DNA of 64,000 bases from Strigops habroptila (lineage: Eukaryota > Chordata > Aves > Psittaciformes > Psittacidae): assembly GCF_004027225.2 (NCBI RefSeq), contig NC_044288.2, positions 21,586,744 to 21,650,743 of the forward strand, in the 5' to 3' direction. The notes under the pieces were generated by a model. That model was not told the DNA's origin. It saw nothing but the letters and a program-made list of their open reading frames with translations, and ran no database searches. Numbering within the stretch: the stretch's first letter is position 1; the number at the start of each line of letters is the position of its first letter. Made by a program: the position numbers and the translations under genes. Positions 32,514 to 46,781 of this stretch are shown here, piece after piece.

Positions 32514-35500
32514 GTAAGTGCCTCTTTCTTCATGTATATGTCTGGTGAATGTTTCTTTCCTTTGCATGCCACTTTTAGTGCTGCAAAGTCCTTGACTGGT
32601 AGCTCTGAGGATGAGTGTTCCCTATCACTGTTAGAATTGTCTAGCCAAAGAGTCAGAAAGAGTGCTGCTTCTGTGCCAGCTCTGTTTTGTGGTGGCATGA
32701 GCTGTTGTTTGCAATGGTGTGTGTGGTTTTGGTGTCTACAGCTCAAAGATAGTCAGGAATCAGAAGGAGCTCCAGGTGAAGTTGTGACATTATTAGGAGA
32801 CTGGAAAACATGCTTCACAGAGAAAGGTTTATTCTTTGAAGCAGATTTTGAGCATTTAGACTAGATTCTGAATCCAAAATCTTGATTCCTCCTCATGAAC
32901 AGAGGCCACTAGAAATCACCATGAGTTCCTTTACCAACCATGGAGCCTCAGGTTCTGTGCTGCTGAAGGGTGTTGCCTGCTCTGGCTGTGTAAGCTCCTG
33001 TGGGAGCCAGAGGTTGAGTGGCTGAGCCACAGGTCCCTAAAAGCCCCTCTGGAGAAATGTCTCAGCCACATCTAACACAGCAGGATCAGGTCCCTCATGA
33101 AATGCTGCTATATGTGCTTTCTCCTGTGGGCTGGTCTGGCTGAATCAGGGTTGAGACCCATGGATCCAACTCTATTTGTTGGGAAGTTTGAAACCTTTCT
33201 TGAATTCCTTGGGAAGTGCCATCACCAACATGGGATGGCTCATTCAGGTGAGGAACCCTCTGCATGCTTCCCACTGGAGCTGGGCAACTGGACAGGGGGA
33301 GGCTAAGGAAGAAGAAATTAAACGTAATGGTTCAGGAGGCTCACAGGAAGGGTATGTCCTAAGGCCTGGTTTTGCTGTCAAAGCCATGGCTGAGTTTTTG
33401 CATGTGGTGTCAAAAAGATAAGCCCTGGAAGCAGAGCAGAGACCTGCCTCCAAGAGTACCCCTTTCTTGACTGTGCGCTCTTGCCTCTGGCCCAACAAAG
33501 TTTGCTTTTCTTGGTCCATGGTGAGAAAGCGTTGACAAGAAAATGTTGAGCAGGTGCTCTTCACCTCTCCCATCTTCCTTCCTGGTCCATAAGCAAGAGG
33601 TAGGGATCCTCTTCAGAGGGTGAACTTATTTGAGTACCATCAGGGTAAGAAAGGACTTAAACTTGGAGTCCACCCTCCTCTGTGTATACTCCAACCAGAC
33701 CAGAAGTTATTGTGTATGACCAGACTGCCTCCAGGATAACTTATATGTGAAAACATTGTATTTTGGGGGGAAAACCAAAGGATTATAGCATTGGAGCAAT
33801 CAAGAGCAAGTTCAGATGTGCTTCCTTGGCTGGCTGTGGAAAAGAGAGAAGCTCGTACCTCTGTGCTTTGTCATTCCTGGTGGACAGGGACACGGTCCCT
33901 GGCAGCTCCTGTGGAGGTTTACATGGTGCCACATGGAGTGTTTGGTCTTGGATTTTGGTGTCGGAGCTTGCAGTTAAACATCTGTGGCAGCTGGTTGTGT
34001 CTGAATCTTTCCCTGGGCCTGGCTTGATAATTTAACTTAACAGAAAATGAAGAGCCTGCTATAGCCAACTTGTTGCAGTGATTAAGCTTTGTTACTAGGC
34101 TCTTCTAGCTGACAAAGCTAAAATGGAGTGAGCCTTTGATGTAAAGCAGATAAAGCATTCCTACTAGAAACCAGCCATGGACTTTAAAACAAAACCATTG
34201 CTGGAATAGTTTTCTCAGAGGTCTGTTGAGTTCCCATCACTGAAAACATCTTAATCAGGAAAAATCTTTCTATCCATTTACGCTCTAGTTCCAATGACAA
34301 TTAACAAAGCTCTGTTAATACGGAAGTACACCAGAGCTGCTGTAATAGTTTTGTTACAGAAGCAAGTAAATGAGCCCCATCAGAGCAAGCTCTATTGCCT
34401 CCTCTTCTAGCATCATGCTGGAGCTCATCAGGATACAGAGCTGATGCAGTCCAGACCTACTTAACTCAGTAACAGGAACCTTTTGTCAGGTCATGGGGCA
34501 GTGACCCTCACCCTAGCCTCTACCCAAAGCTTTTTACAATTCCAGCCCCTTCCCGGTGCCTAAGGGGGAGCAGCAGCACGTGGGATGGGAAGAGAGAGGG
34601 CAGGAGGAGAGGCAGCCTCAGACTGTTCATGGGGAGCTAAACCAGCCCAATGTGTTCTGCTGCATTAGCCATGATGTTATCCCTGGTGATCTGTGACCTG
34701 GGTGCCCACAGTAGTCTCTGAAACAGCTGCTAGCAGCTTGTGTCAGTGCTGTTCCTGGAACACGGGCTGCCTAGGCTGGCCCCTGGGTTTGGAGAGGGGT
34801 TTTGTCTAAGCGTAGGCTGGTACAGAAATAACTCAGTGGATTTTAATTCCTGCTGTTTTTTCCCACCTGCCTGTGTGCAGATGCCACATTTGCAATGAAA
34901 CAGCTCTTTTCTAAAAAAAGAAAGAAAAAGAATTATTTTTCCTGTTTTAAGTTAAATCAAGGGAGATATTCTTATTTTAAACCTGTGTCACAACAGTAAA
35001 GGATGGAAATAGAAAGTGGTATTATATGTTCAGTGCCCAGTCCTGACGTCTCCCTGGAAATCAAACAGGCAAATCCTGGAGAGCAGTCTGCTCCCTGTTG
35101 TGCTCTTACCATGCTATTCCCAGCGTTTTGATGTCTGGTGTGTGAATTCCCCAGGCACTGGCTGGTAGTACACGTATTAAAGAGGTTGTGGGCCTGAGCC
35201 CTGCCTGCTGTTACTCCCTCCAATGTTAGCTCACACCATGAGCTCTCTGAACTCAGAGCTCTGCTTGATGCTTGGGGAATACAGGCTACCTATTAGCTGA
35301 AAAGATAAAAAAGAGATATGCTTTTAAGTGCGTCTGACCCAAATTAAATAGCAATAAAGACAAGGCAGCTTAGGCTTGTGGTTTGAATGGATCCCGGAAG
35401 GAGTCCGGCACTGACCCTAAACCAGAAATCAGGTTTAAACCCATGTTGTGATTTCTCCTTTGCTGTGTTCATGAGAACTGGAGAAGGAACAATTCTGTCT

Positions 35501-38500
35501 TTTCTCAGCATAGTCCTGCCCACTGAAACAAATCCCACATGTCTCTGAGCACCTGGAGCCAGGCAAAACTCCCGGTAAGCTCAGTAAGGGATGATCTCTC
35601 GATCTCATATATCCCTGTTACAGGACAACAAAGAGAATTTGTTCTTTGTCCTGAAACACAGGGGAGCTCTGGTGCACGTGCTTAGGAAAAAAGAGCTCAG
35701 ACAATATCCTCTGAAAATATGGCAGGGAGTCAAACCTGGGTAGAGCAATTCTCAATTAATCTTATTGGGGAGAAACAGGAGGATAGATATAAATGAATTA
35801 ATTTAATGATGCTCTTATTTTGTTTTCCAAAAACAAAAAAACACCCATGCTGTCTCTGGGCAAATGTAAATGAATACAGAATGATACCAAGCAGCAGATG
35901 CTATTCCCAGACAAATCAGATCAGTGGCTGTAGTGGAGATTACAGCGATGAATTGCCCTAAGCGAAGTAGACGTATAGTCTGGCAGTGTTGCAAGACATC
36001 TCTTGGGATCACTGGGGTTTCCTGGGGGAGATTGGGGGTGGCATGTGGGGGGAGAACCCAGGGACTGGGACTGGTACAAGGGACCCATCTTGTTGCTGTT
36101 TCTCTAGTTGCCAAAGAGACACCAGACTTGTGCCTTGCACATTCCCGGTACTTGCCTGACCCTGGTAGCTCTTTGTTTTGATTTTTGTGTGATGGTTTAT
36201 CCAGGAAAACGCTGGACTCAAGTCAGGATTTCCTGCCTGGAGGAGTGGGAAGGGCTCTGTGTTGCTCACAGGTTGGCATGGGAGGGTGAGACATTGGGCT
36301 GGGAAGAACTGGTATGTCCTGGGCAGCTCATAGGAGGAGTGGGGACAATCTTAGGAGGAGCTGGGACAATCTCAGGCCATGTGAGCAAGGTAGAAGGAGA
36401 TCCCAGGCAAGGAGGCATGCCGGAGACCATGGTGGGGGGCTTGAAAGGGGGTGGAGAGCAGTGTGGGAATCCCCGGTCACACCAGGGGAGGAAGAAGCAA
36501 AGCATGCGAAGAAGATAGAGTGCCATTTCACACACACACACCCCCTCCCATTTATTCCCTCCAATCCTAAATCTCCCTGTGTTAATGCTTGCTAACGCTG
36601 TTGCGAGGCAGACTCCCCTTCCAAGCCCCTGCACAGCCAATAGTGAGGTTCGTCATCCCCTGCCTGTGCGGTGGGAGGAAGGAGAGTGCAGCAGAAGGGG
36701 TTTAGGGCTGACAGTGGGGATACAGCAGCAGTGCCCACCAGACAGCCATGAAGGAAAGGAGGGTTTTTTTGTTGTTTGTTTGGGTTTCATGTAATAGCTC
36801 TAAAAGTCGGGCTTGTAGGACTAGCAGCAGCCTCCCTGTGCGTGTTGGGGGACAGAGAGGGGAAATAGGTGCCCCATATGGTCCTTAAAGCTCTCAGAAG
36901 CGTTCTTGGGGCTCAGAGCATGCAGGTACCACCAAAGGGTGGTGCAGCTTGGGGTCTTCTGGTACATGGTTGTGGTCATCAAGAGGTCCTGTGTGACACC
37001 CCAGTATTCCAGGACATGCTCCACAAAGGGGACCCCATGTGTGTATGTCTTGGTGGGACCTCCCAGAGCATGCAGCAGCTGGGGCCAGAGGATAGAGAGA
37101 GGGAGATGTGGATGTTCACGGGCTTACACAGCACAGGGGAGGATCCAGAGCAGAAAAACTACTGGCCACAGATGAAGGTTTACCACATCCTTCCTAAAAA
37201 GAAATACTTGCTAACCCAGCAGCCATAGGGGTGTTTGCGGGTGTTGTAACCTCCTGGGAATTTATGGTACAAGGTTGTGTAATGTTATAGCGGACACGAT
37301 AGCAAGTGGTATAGAGCACATGCATGGGTGCACAGCGGAGATGTCTGGGAAATGCTGATAGATTTACCTTCTGTTCACCCTTTCACTGGAAATGAGTGAA
37401 AATGGGCACATGCGGGGCAGAGGCACTGGCCAAGCTGCAGCATGCAGAAGTCCAGAGACAGTCCTCAGGACAGTGTCACCTTGGAGAATGTGCAGCCAGT
37501 GGGATGTGCACCACAGCTCATGTCACCGTGGCTCAGGGAAGGCCAGGAGCCTTGGGACCGACTGCTGGCACTTCTGGGCTGTACAGGCTTCCCATTGACA
37601 GGGTGAAGAGAAGCAGCAGAGGTAACTGCCACACTGGGAAGTTTAGGAAATAATTGTAATCCTCAGGTTTCCATCCCAAATGCACTCAAGGGTTGAAACC
37701 AGCAGGTGGTGTTTGCTTTGCCAAGTGAGGTTCCACATGTTTTGCAGGTGAATCAAAAAAGGTGCAAGTCTTTGGGCTAAATTTGCTGTTGCTTCTGGCT
37801 GGTTTGCATTCATAGAACCACTGAATGGTTAGGAACCACAGAAGCCCAGCAAGGGCCAGATGGTTACATCTGCCAGGTTTGGTTTTGCTTTGCTGGGTCT
37901 TGAAATAGGAAAGGTTGAAGACCACTCAGAGGCTCATGGCTTTGAGGTGCTGGAGCATGGCCCAAGAAGGGCAATGAATGTAGTGAAGGGCCCAGAGCAC
38001 AAGTCTTAGGAAGAGCATTTAAATGTGGCGCTTAGGGACATGGTTTAGTGGTGGACCTGGCAGTTTACAGTTGGACTCAGGCTCTTAAAGGTCTTTTCCA
38101 ACCTAAATGATTCTATGATTCTATGGCTGTGGTTTCTTATCAAATGCCACAGAGAAAATGCTGCTTTAAAGCATTATGAGGCTGCTCAGAGCCTGGCTTT
38201 GCTCTGAGTGTGAGCTGCAGCCCCAGGGTGAAATTTTGGAGTGGATTTTTGGTGCTGGGACAGGCAGGAGCTGTTTTGGTGCTGGGAGCAGGAGTTCCCT
38301 CTGGATAACTGCTCTCCTTTCCCCTCTTCCTATGGAGCTCAGCCAGGGAAAAAACTCTTCAGCTTCCTGGGACTGGAAGCTGAAGGTTTTGTAGTGATGT
38401 GTCCTGGTCTCACCCCACCTCCCCTTCCACAGCCAGGATACCACAGAGCTGGTTGTGCTGTGCATGATGCCTGTGAGCACTCCTGCTTACAGGTTTCGCC

Positions 38501-41500
38501 GTTTTGTCTGTTACAGCTCAGTTCTCAGCAGATTCAGTAGATCACATAGCCCCCTTCAGCTGAATGTTTCCTTCCCTTATTGACCATCCTGGGCCAATAA
38601 TCCCTATATCTGCATTTGTCAAGGCCCTGGAAGTCTGAGCTATCCAGATCCTGCCAGGTTGGGCAAAAGCTGGCGAGCCTTTCATGGAGAAGAGGAAATA
38701 TCCTAGCAATGGGATGTGGTTCTCATTCTGGAAAGCCCCCAGAATATCATCAGTTTCATCATCACAGCTTTATGTATAGAAATGTTATTTTAGGTAATTT
38801 AGCAGGTGCTATGTGTATTAGTTTAACTTTTCTCCCCCCATCTGCTTCCTGCACAGCTGAGCACATGCCATGGCTGGCTGCAGGGGCGCAGGGATCCGAC
38901 AAATAGGCACAATAACCTTTCCAAAGCATTTCTCAAAATATCCTTCACAGCGAGTTAAGGGTGGCGGCATGATGGGCTGGGTGAAATAATTCCTGCCCTG
39001 AGCTCCATCTCATTCAGAAGGGCTAGAAGAGTCCCTGGGAGGGGGGACATTGCCCCTGCTCCCCCTTTTAGAGCCATCGTGGGCTTTTGTTCTGCTTCTG
39101 TCTGGCAGAGCAGCATCCCAGCAGCTTGGCTGGCTGTATGCGAGGACTCACTGGTGCTTTGGGAGGCTGCAAATCTCCCCACTTGCCTGCTATAGCGTTT
39201 TCAATCTCATCTTTGCAAAGTCATGATCTTAAAGCTGGGCCTCATCCAGGCCCTTGTAATGGCATTACAGAAGCGGCAGGGAATGTGGTGGGGGAAGGGC
39301 CGGCAGCATCCTCTGTTAAGGAAGGGAAAAGGGCAGGAAATTGTGGCAATTTTGGAGCTGATCCCATTTTTTCCGGAGTCTGGGGGTGGCGAGAGGGTGA
39401 TGGGCTGTAGGATGCTAGCGTGGGCAAGTAGGACAGAGGGATGCTCGACCTAGGGCTGCATCCCCAGCCGCGGGGCTGTGTCCCCAGCACACCTTAAGCA
39501 CAGCGGAGGCACAGCACCGGCGACGACAGATCCATTCCCTCTTTCTTGTCACTTCGCCAGGCTGGAAACACGCAGGCTGAGATTTTATTGCTGTTGCCTG
39601 TGGCTGGAGCTGTGTGTGGGAGATGGAAGGGGGATGGGGAAGGCTTGGAGGAAGCTGGAAGAGAGGAAACAGCAGTGAAAGGGGTTAGGCAAAGGCAAGA
39701 AGCCTGGAGGGACCTGGGACTGCCCCAGAACTGGGCTGGAGGAATGGGTTTGAAGATACCTCTGGCCAGAGTTCTGCTCGGGGGGAGCAAACGGGAGTGA
39801 AAAGGGAAGAGTCTGGGAAGAGAAACAAACCCCAGTCGCATCCCCCTCCCCGGAGTGGGGAAGCCTCGGAGCAGCTGGGCTGTGGGGTGGGAGAGGTGCT
39901 GGCTGGGGGGGGGCACTGATGCAGAAGCCAGAAAGCCTCAAATGAGAGAGGAGGGAGGATGCTGTGGGTGTCCCAGGAAAATCCTGAGGCCAAGCACTGC
40001 CTGCAGTCCTGCTGGGCACCCCAGGGTGCTGGGCTGTCCTTTCCAGCCCCTGGGGCTCTGAGAGCACTGCTCAGGCACAAACCAGCTTCTCTAGTTTGTT
40101 GTGGCACTGCTATAGCTCATGATTCCAGCTGCAGAGCGAGGAAAACAGTTTTTTCATGAATCCACCAGGCAGTTGTGCAAATCACTGTTTGCAAGGCCTT
40201 TGGCTGCCATAGTGACGAGCTCCATAGCAACCCCACCAGGAAATGAATAATTTTGGGCTCTGCTCGAAATGGAAGTTAAAAAGGGATATGGTGGTTGGAC
40301 TGCTGTGAAATAGCTGGTGAGAAAAGCACCCAGGTCCACCCTGCGCTGCTCGGGTGGATGCCTTTCGTAATGGTGTAACCTCGCGATGCAGCGTGCAATG
40401 GGGCTGTGTCAGGGCTGCAGGGCAAGCCTTTCATTTCAGCATTCCCTAATTTCCACATAGAGAGGTTTAGTGAAGGTGTTCACAGGTTGTGCGCTGCCTG
40501 TACCTGCCTCTGCTGGCACAGCCCCTGTCCTGTGCTCTGTGTCCACCATGCCCTGAGCCCCCCTAAGATGCTGCATCCCTCAGTTTGTCTCAAATGTGGG
40601 TTTGCTTCCTTCCCTCCAGTCCTAGTGGTGCTGGAAACGTTCCCAGAAATGAAAGCCAGCTCTTTTCTGAGCTTTGAAGTGTGGAGTAGGATTGAACAGA
40701 GGAAAAAAAAAAATTCTATGGGGGATGGGTTTTTAGGAAAAAAACCCACTATTGAGTCAATGGCATTTGTATTATAAACAGGGAGTCCTTGGAATCATTT
40801 CCATAGGAACCAGCCCTCCCATTCCGGGCAGCCTCCCCGCAGCAGTGCCCCAGCAGTGCTGCAAGGGGGGGTCTGAGGTCTGCCCACTCCAGGCAGGGGA
40901 GCAGGGCAGGGAAGGCTGCTCGCTATTGAAACAGTGATTCACAGCTCTGATTCACAACTCCATCCTATCGCTGTGGAAAGCAGCCAGACCTGGTCATCAG
41001 CTGTGTGCCTTTTGCCAAAGCGAGAAGTTATTTTTGGGTGTTTTTAGATTACAGCACTTATTTTTTTAAATGCGCCTCTGAATTCTGGATTATTGCACTG
41101 CAAGTAATTGAGGCACTTGAATTTCCTGCTTAGACGAGTGAGCTCAATAACATTTTTTGCAACTCTAAGACATTTCTAAAATAGCTTTTCTGCATCACGG
41201 GGAGCAGACACACAGCTTTGGGGCTGTTTGTGCAAGATTTGGGAGCACCGGGTGCAGTAAGTTTGCAGAGAAGGGCCTGGGGACCATCAGGCTGAACATG
41301 AGTCACCAGTGCACCCTTCCTGTAATGGAGAATGACTCGGTGTTACTGGTAAGATCATAGCCAGCAGGTCGAGAGAAGAGATGGTTACCGTCTGGTTAGG
41401 GAGCTGCGTGAGCTTGGGGGTCCTGGCGCTACCTCCCAGGTCAATGCCCTGACCACAGGGTGAGCCTTTCTTTCTTTCCTTTCCTTCCTGCATTCCTGCT

Positions 41501-44117
41501 GTCCTAGGGCACACAGCTTTGACAGGAGGCAGGAGGAGTTTCTGTCTTGTGCAGCCCATTGCCTGAAGGAGAGGTGGGAGGAAAGAGTCTTTCAGGAGGT
41601 GGAAAATGTGATGCTGGCACTGCTGCGTCAGAGAGGGAGTTGAACCTGGGTCTCTGCTTTCAAACCAGAGTTCAAACCACTGGAACATTGCAATTAAAAG
41701 AGAGAGATTTGGCACTTCCTTGTGCTTTCCCTTTCCCCATCCCTGGATAACATCACCATGCCAGGAGCAGCAGCTTGGAGGCACCAGGGTGTTTCTGGGC
41801 AGCTTTCCTGTAGCCCTGAAAAACCTGGGAACCTCAACTGCCCCAGTGGGGCAGGAGCTGCTGGGGTTAACTGGTGGCTGAATGGGTTGTGGTTTGCAAT
41901 GGGGTTTAGGTTCCTAAGTCCTTTATTGGATCTGGCCTGGGGCTCTATTCCCAGCCCTGCTTGTGACATTAACAGGTCACTGCAGCCCCAGGGCTGTCCC
42001 CACCTTGTCCTCACTGCCTGGGTTGCCGGCACGCTGCTGGCTGGCTCAACATGGAGTGCAGGGCAGCAGTGCCCATGCCTGAGGAGTCTCAGCACAATCA
42101 TCATGCAAGCACTGAAATCCATTTGTGAGGCAGACAAACCTTGCTTCTGGCCTTCTTGAAACTGTGCCGCCACATGCATTGTGGAGAAGGTATATAAATA
42201 GTTTTTGGGATGCCCTGGGTTGCAGCAGACAGCAGGTATTTCAGAAGTGGTGCTGTTGGCAGGGTCATGCCTCTGCTACATTAGTGATTGGTTTCATCCT
42301 CCATGGATATACCAGTGTGAGAGCAGCGTCCTGCCTGGCTGGGGATGGATCAGGCAGGCAGTACAGAAGGGGAAGGGATGGATGGTCGCATGGTCTTGGC
42401 ACAGGTCCTGCATGTCTTTGGACAAGTTGCTTAAGACCAGATTTCCCACAGAGTACATGGGAGCATCCATACATGTATCTTTACACTCAGATCATGTGTT
42501 TCAAAGGGAGTTTGACTACAAGATTGCTGTGGCAGATACATGCCTGTGGGTCCATCCCATTTCCAAAAAGGCCATGTTAAGCCTGTCCTGTGTGAGGGCT
42601 GCAGCAGGCACAGCCAGCAGGGGCACTTGGGCAGTGGGATGCTCGGCATGGGCGTGAAGAGCCCATCTGCTACCCAGCATGTGGTGTTGAGCTGGCACCA
42701 GCAGTGCGTGTGCTGGCAGCTCAAGCATGAAGCTGCCGGCAGGAGACCCCAGAGCTGGGGGAGATCTTGGCTGCTTGAGCATGTCTGAGCAGGGCTTTGG
42801 GGTCCAAACAGGGCTTTGGGGTTTGGCAGCTCCTGGATGTAAGGGCTGGGACCACAGCAGTGGAGGAGGATGCCACCTCTGTGTCTTGCAGCCTGGTTCA
42901 AACCGAACGCTTGCCTTGGGAAACAGGCTCAGCTCTCTCCAAGGGAAAAAGATGGGGAAAAGCTTCCCCGTCTCACTTCTAGAGAGCTCCCAGCTGCTAG
43001 AGCAGGGCAGCCCTCCTGCCAGGCAAGCCAGCACACAGCCAAGGGGCAGATCCTGGTATCCCAGGGGGTGGCAAGAGCTGTGGGTGGTCAGAGCACTCAG
43101 TGGGGACAGGTGGTCTGAGTGATGTGGTCACTTAGGGTCAGAGCAGAGGAGAGCAGAGGAAGCTGATGAGATGTTCAGGTCTCTGCTGGAAGCCGGGAGG
43201 CTCTGGAGGGGCTCTGGGAGAACAGCCCTGACCTCTCTGGAGGGGAAGTGCCAGCACCAGTGAGCGGTGGCTGAGCACAGCTGGCACCTGGCAAACATGA
43301 AAGCGGGGCTTGTTCAACTGTGCACAGACTGCTGATTGTAACCTCGGTCACAAAACCTCCTTGGTTGAAGCCTGACAGCATCCCCAGAGGTTTCCCAGGC
43401 ACATCTGTGGCTCTCAGCCCCCCATCCGCCAGTCCCAGGGAACCAAACCTCCCTTCTCTCCTCTTCCTGTTGCTCCAGCCTCCCCAGGACTCTTTGCTGT
43501 CAGCTCTGCAGAGCTGCTGCCTGCTCTTGGACTCCCTTCAGAGCAAGTTTTGCAGTGCCGGGCAGCTGGCTCCATGCTGGTCCCAAAGCCCACCACACCA
43601 CAGGGTTTTCTCATCCTCCATCCTATGAATGAAGCTGCAGAATGGGGTTGTAGCCTGAAATAGCTTGAGGGGTGCATCCACCCACATGGCCTGGAAAAGG
43701 ACCAGAGGACCTGGTGGTACAAGGGTTCATGCACCTCTGGGGCTTTAGGACCAGCATTTTTTTGTGGTATTACGTTGTATCAGTGGGAAGGCATTACATT
43801 ATGTCGGTGGGGTTTTGAGATGATGAGGTATTGGCTGTCTCTGAAGTCAGCAGGAGTTAGGTAGGTGTTGTTGGAAGCACCACTGAGTCCCCAAGTGCTT
43901 TTGGTATTGCTGGTTACTGTTCAAAAGCCTGGTGGGGGATGGAGACCTCTGAAAGAGTTATTTAATAGGATAGTGTTATTTACTAGAAGGATTTAAAGCT
44001 TGCAAACTCCTCTCCACCAATGGACAAGCCTACAGCCTTGGTTTCTGATGTGGTCTGACAAGCCCACTCCTCCTGACTGAGCTGCAGTAACTTGCTGTTT
44101 CTTTTCTCTTCCCATAG
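32514..44117 (+). other. Constant intron 1 (11.6 kb)
   Basis: Long intron with no supported gene. It holds a CR1 fragment near 37946-38126, with a possible oppositely oriented CR1 end just before it at about 37805-37840. A weak MIR/CORE-like segment occurs at 41630-41690 on the minus strand, and a short CA run at about 36531-36543. Clustered open frames on both strands at 39-43 kb lack convincing splice context. The acceptor before 44118 is CTCTTCCCATAG. Confidence 0.75.
37946..38126 (+). mobile_element. CR1 LINE 3'-end fragment
   Basis: Shows GGTGCTGGAGCATGGCCC, AGAAGGGCAATGAA, a TGGTTTAGTGGTGGACCTGG stretch and the tail TCTTTTCCAACCTAAATGAT followed by TCTATGATTCTATGG. All match the usual 3' part of avian CR1. 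5'-truncated. Confidence 0.9.
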
Positions 44118-44206
44118 CTCCCAGAATGGAGAGGAAGGTGGAGCCTGGCCGAACAACCAGTTTGACACGGAGATGCTCCAAGCCATGATCCTGGCTTCAG
44201 CAAATG
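44118..44206 (+). CDS. Gamma-protocadherin constant exon 2
   Basis: 89 bases. One base completes the Gly codon begun in exon 1. The exon then encodes [20 protein letters not shown] and QAMILASAN, plus one base. It is very close to the human exon (which has DDTGT where this has EEGGA). Acceptor CCCATAG; donor ATG|GTTGGT, weaker than consensus beyond GT. Reading frame through exons 1, 2 and 3 is continuous. Confidence 0.96.
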
Positions 44207-45619
44207 GTTGGTCTCCACTGCATGCGGGAAAATCATGGCGCATGCTCTTGTGCGGCCATCTCGGTGCATGCTGGCAGGATTGACGTATCTGTTAACTGGG
44301 GTGGCTTCAAAAGTCCTTCTTCAACATATTCTGGTGGAAAAGCACTGCTGTCTGTGTTACCCTGCAGAGGAGAGGGGTCAGGAAGGATTCAGGCAGAGGA
44401 GATACCAGATAGCCATCAGCATCGGGCATGCTGTAGGCAGGGCTACCTCTTCCACCCAAAATATATTCTCTATGTACTGGACAGAACATTATCTGGCTTG
44501 TGATGCAGTTCTGTTACATGAAAAAGCCAGTCTTGAGATGATGTTTTATAAACTACTTGGTTCCAGAAGGTCACAGTAAATGAAACCTTTGCTGTGTTGC
44601 CACTTGCTATAAGGTGAGGATGTAGGAAGTCTGGAAGATTTGCTTGTGGCTAGAGACTAGGCCAGGAATACTGTAAATGCCTGACTCAGTATCCCCGACA
44701 AACCTTGTGTCCAGATGCTGGCTCGTACCAGGTCCCTCTGCTGAGGACTGCTGGTGGTTCATTGCAGTTGTAGTCACAGGGACTTGGTTTGGGGTCATTT
44801 TGGGTTGGTTTGTTCTGGTTTACAGCTGTGCCATGTGGAAGCGGTGGGCAGGGAGGGGTATTCCCATGCACCCACGGTCACGAAGTGCGATTATTGCTCG
44901 GCGCAGCACTACGGATGAAGAGGCTGTTTTTCATGCAGCCTGTATTTATAAATACCTCGCAGTCCTTTCCCCCTTGACTTAAAAATAGAAGCAACAGCAC
45001 AGCCATAAAACCTTGTGCAGAATGCTTAGGATGCTTCCTTTGAGCTGCTGGGAGAGAAAGAATCTGGGGGAGGGGGATGGCTTTGGCGTTGCTTTCTTGG
45101 AAAGCTGCTGCAGATGAACTTTGCTGTTGTGCAGACACCAGGCAGCCTGGAGACACAGCTGCTGTGGCCAGGGAAGGGGATGAAGGTCTTGGGGTTGTTT
45201 ACACTCAAGGGAAAGAAACAATGCAAAAACGTGTCTCTGCTCTGAAAAACGACCATGGAAAAATATCCTCTGGGGTTGCATGTGGTTCTCATCACCCAGC
45301 GCCTCTAGATCCGGTTTCCTTGCTCACAAATAAAGCTGTTTTTCTGACTGCTGCTCCAGTCAGAGCACCAGAGAGCTGAGCGGGTCCCTTCAAGGTTAAG
45401 CCCTGAGTTCCATGCAGCCCTGGGCCCCATTGCAGCGTATCTCCCCCAGTGCACAAGTCTCCACAGTCCTAACCTCTCCCACGGCTTCAGTTCACCCTGG
45501 GGGTTAATTTAAAGCAGATCCATCTGCCAGATTAGGGCTTCCCCTGCTGCAGCCCCACGAGAGGATGGCTCTGTGCACTCCATCCTTTCCTTGCCCATGC
45601 CAGTCCCTTGCTGTACTGG

Positions 45620-45669
45620 AGGAAGGGAGGGAGGGAGGGATGGATGGATGTATGGATGTATGGATGGAT
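45620..45669 (+). repeat. GGGA / TGGA tetranucleotide repeat
   Basis: GAAGGGAGGGAGGGAGGGA runs into TGGATGGATGTATGGATG-type units. It is intronic and likely polymorphic. Confidence 0.9.
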
Positions 45670-46339
45670 CCACCTGCAAACACAGCACGAGCTTTTTCCA
45701 CCAGCACTGTGTTTTGATGTCTCCCCTGATCTCTGTCCTCCCTTTTCTGCTCTCACTCATAGCGAGAGCTAATAATGTTGATTGGAGCAGTCTTTGACTA
45801 GGGGCAGTACTAATTCCCATTAAACTTTAGGATGCCCACTCTTGGGTGATGTTTCCTGGCTATTTAAATGATCCTTATCTCTTACTTTCACCTGCTGAGC
45901 TCTGAGCTCTGGGGTGGCAGGTGGGACACAGTGACAGAGGTGATGGCACTGTGTGCTGAGTGTGAATTTCCATCCACACCATGTCAAGTGCATGCTCGAG
46001 TTGCACTGAGCAGAGACCATCTGGGAGGCAGAAACTCCTCTGATGCTGCTCTGCTCCATGAACTAGGGATGCTCCCCAGAAGGGGCTGTGGATGCCCTGA
46101 GCGCATCCTTACCCTGTGCCAGGGGTTATCCTTTGCTTTGGCAAGAGGCTGAGCTGGCCCAGCCATGCCAAGACTGTACAATCCAGTGGCTTTGAGGATT
46201 AAATTATTTGCCTAATGGTTAAATCACACTCCCAAGCTGGAGTACCTGGGGAGCTGGATTTCCCCCAGGGCTGTGACCGTGCAGTAGGGCTTCTGTCTCC
46301 CTTCCTGGGCTTCCTTCCTCTGGATCTTCAGAGATCTTT

Positions 46340-46781
46340 GATGCTGCGAGGGCTGTAGCAGCTCTGCTCTGGAGCCAGGCTGAGAGAGCTGGGCTGGGTC
46401 AGCCTGGAGAAGAGAAGGCTCCTTAAGGGGAGACCTTAGAGCAGCTCCAGTGCCTAAAGGGGCTCCAGGAAACCTGGAGAGGGGCTTTGGACAAGGGCCT
46501 GTAGGGACAGGACAAGGGGAATGGCTTTAACTTGCCAGAGGGGAGATTGAGATGAGCTCTGAGGCAGAAGCTCTTCCCTGTGAGGGTGCTGAGGCGCTGG
46601 CACAGGGTGCCCAGAGAAGCTGTGGCTGCCCCATCCCTGGCAGTGTTCAAGGCCAGGTTGGACACAGGGGCTTGGAGCAACCTGCTCTAGTGGAAGGTGT
46701 CCCTGCCCGTGGCAGGGGGTTGGAACTGGATGAGCTTTAAGCTCCGTTTCAAACCAGTCTGGGATTCTATGATTCTGTGAT
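46340..46781 (+). mobile_element. CR1 LINE 3'-end fragment
   Basis: Carries CAGCCTGGAGAAGAGAAGGC, GGAGACCTTAGAGCAGCTCC, CAGTGTTCAAGGCCAGGTTG and a TTCTATGATTCTGTGAT tail, as in avian CR1. The segment 46508-46725 is closely matched at 58908-59120. Confidence 0.93.

Noticed and set aside
41630..41690. tRNA gene on the minus strand
   Set aside because: A T-loop-like GGTTCAACTCC is present, but no paired acceptor, D or anticodon arms can be drawn.
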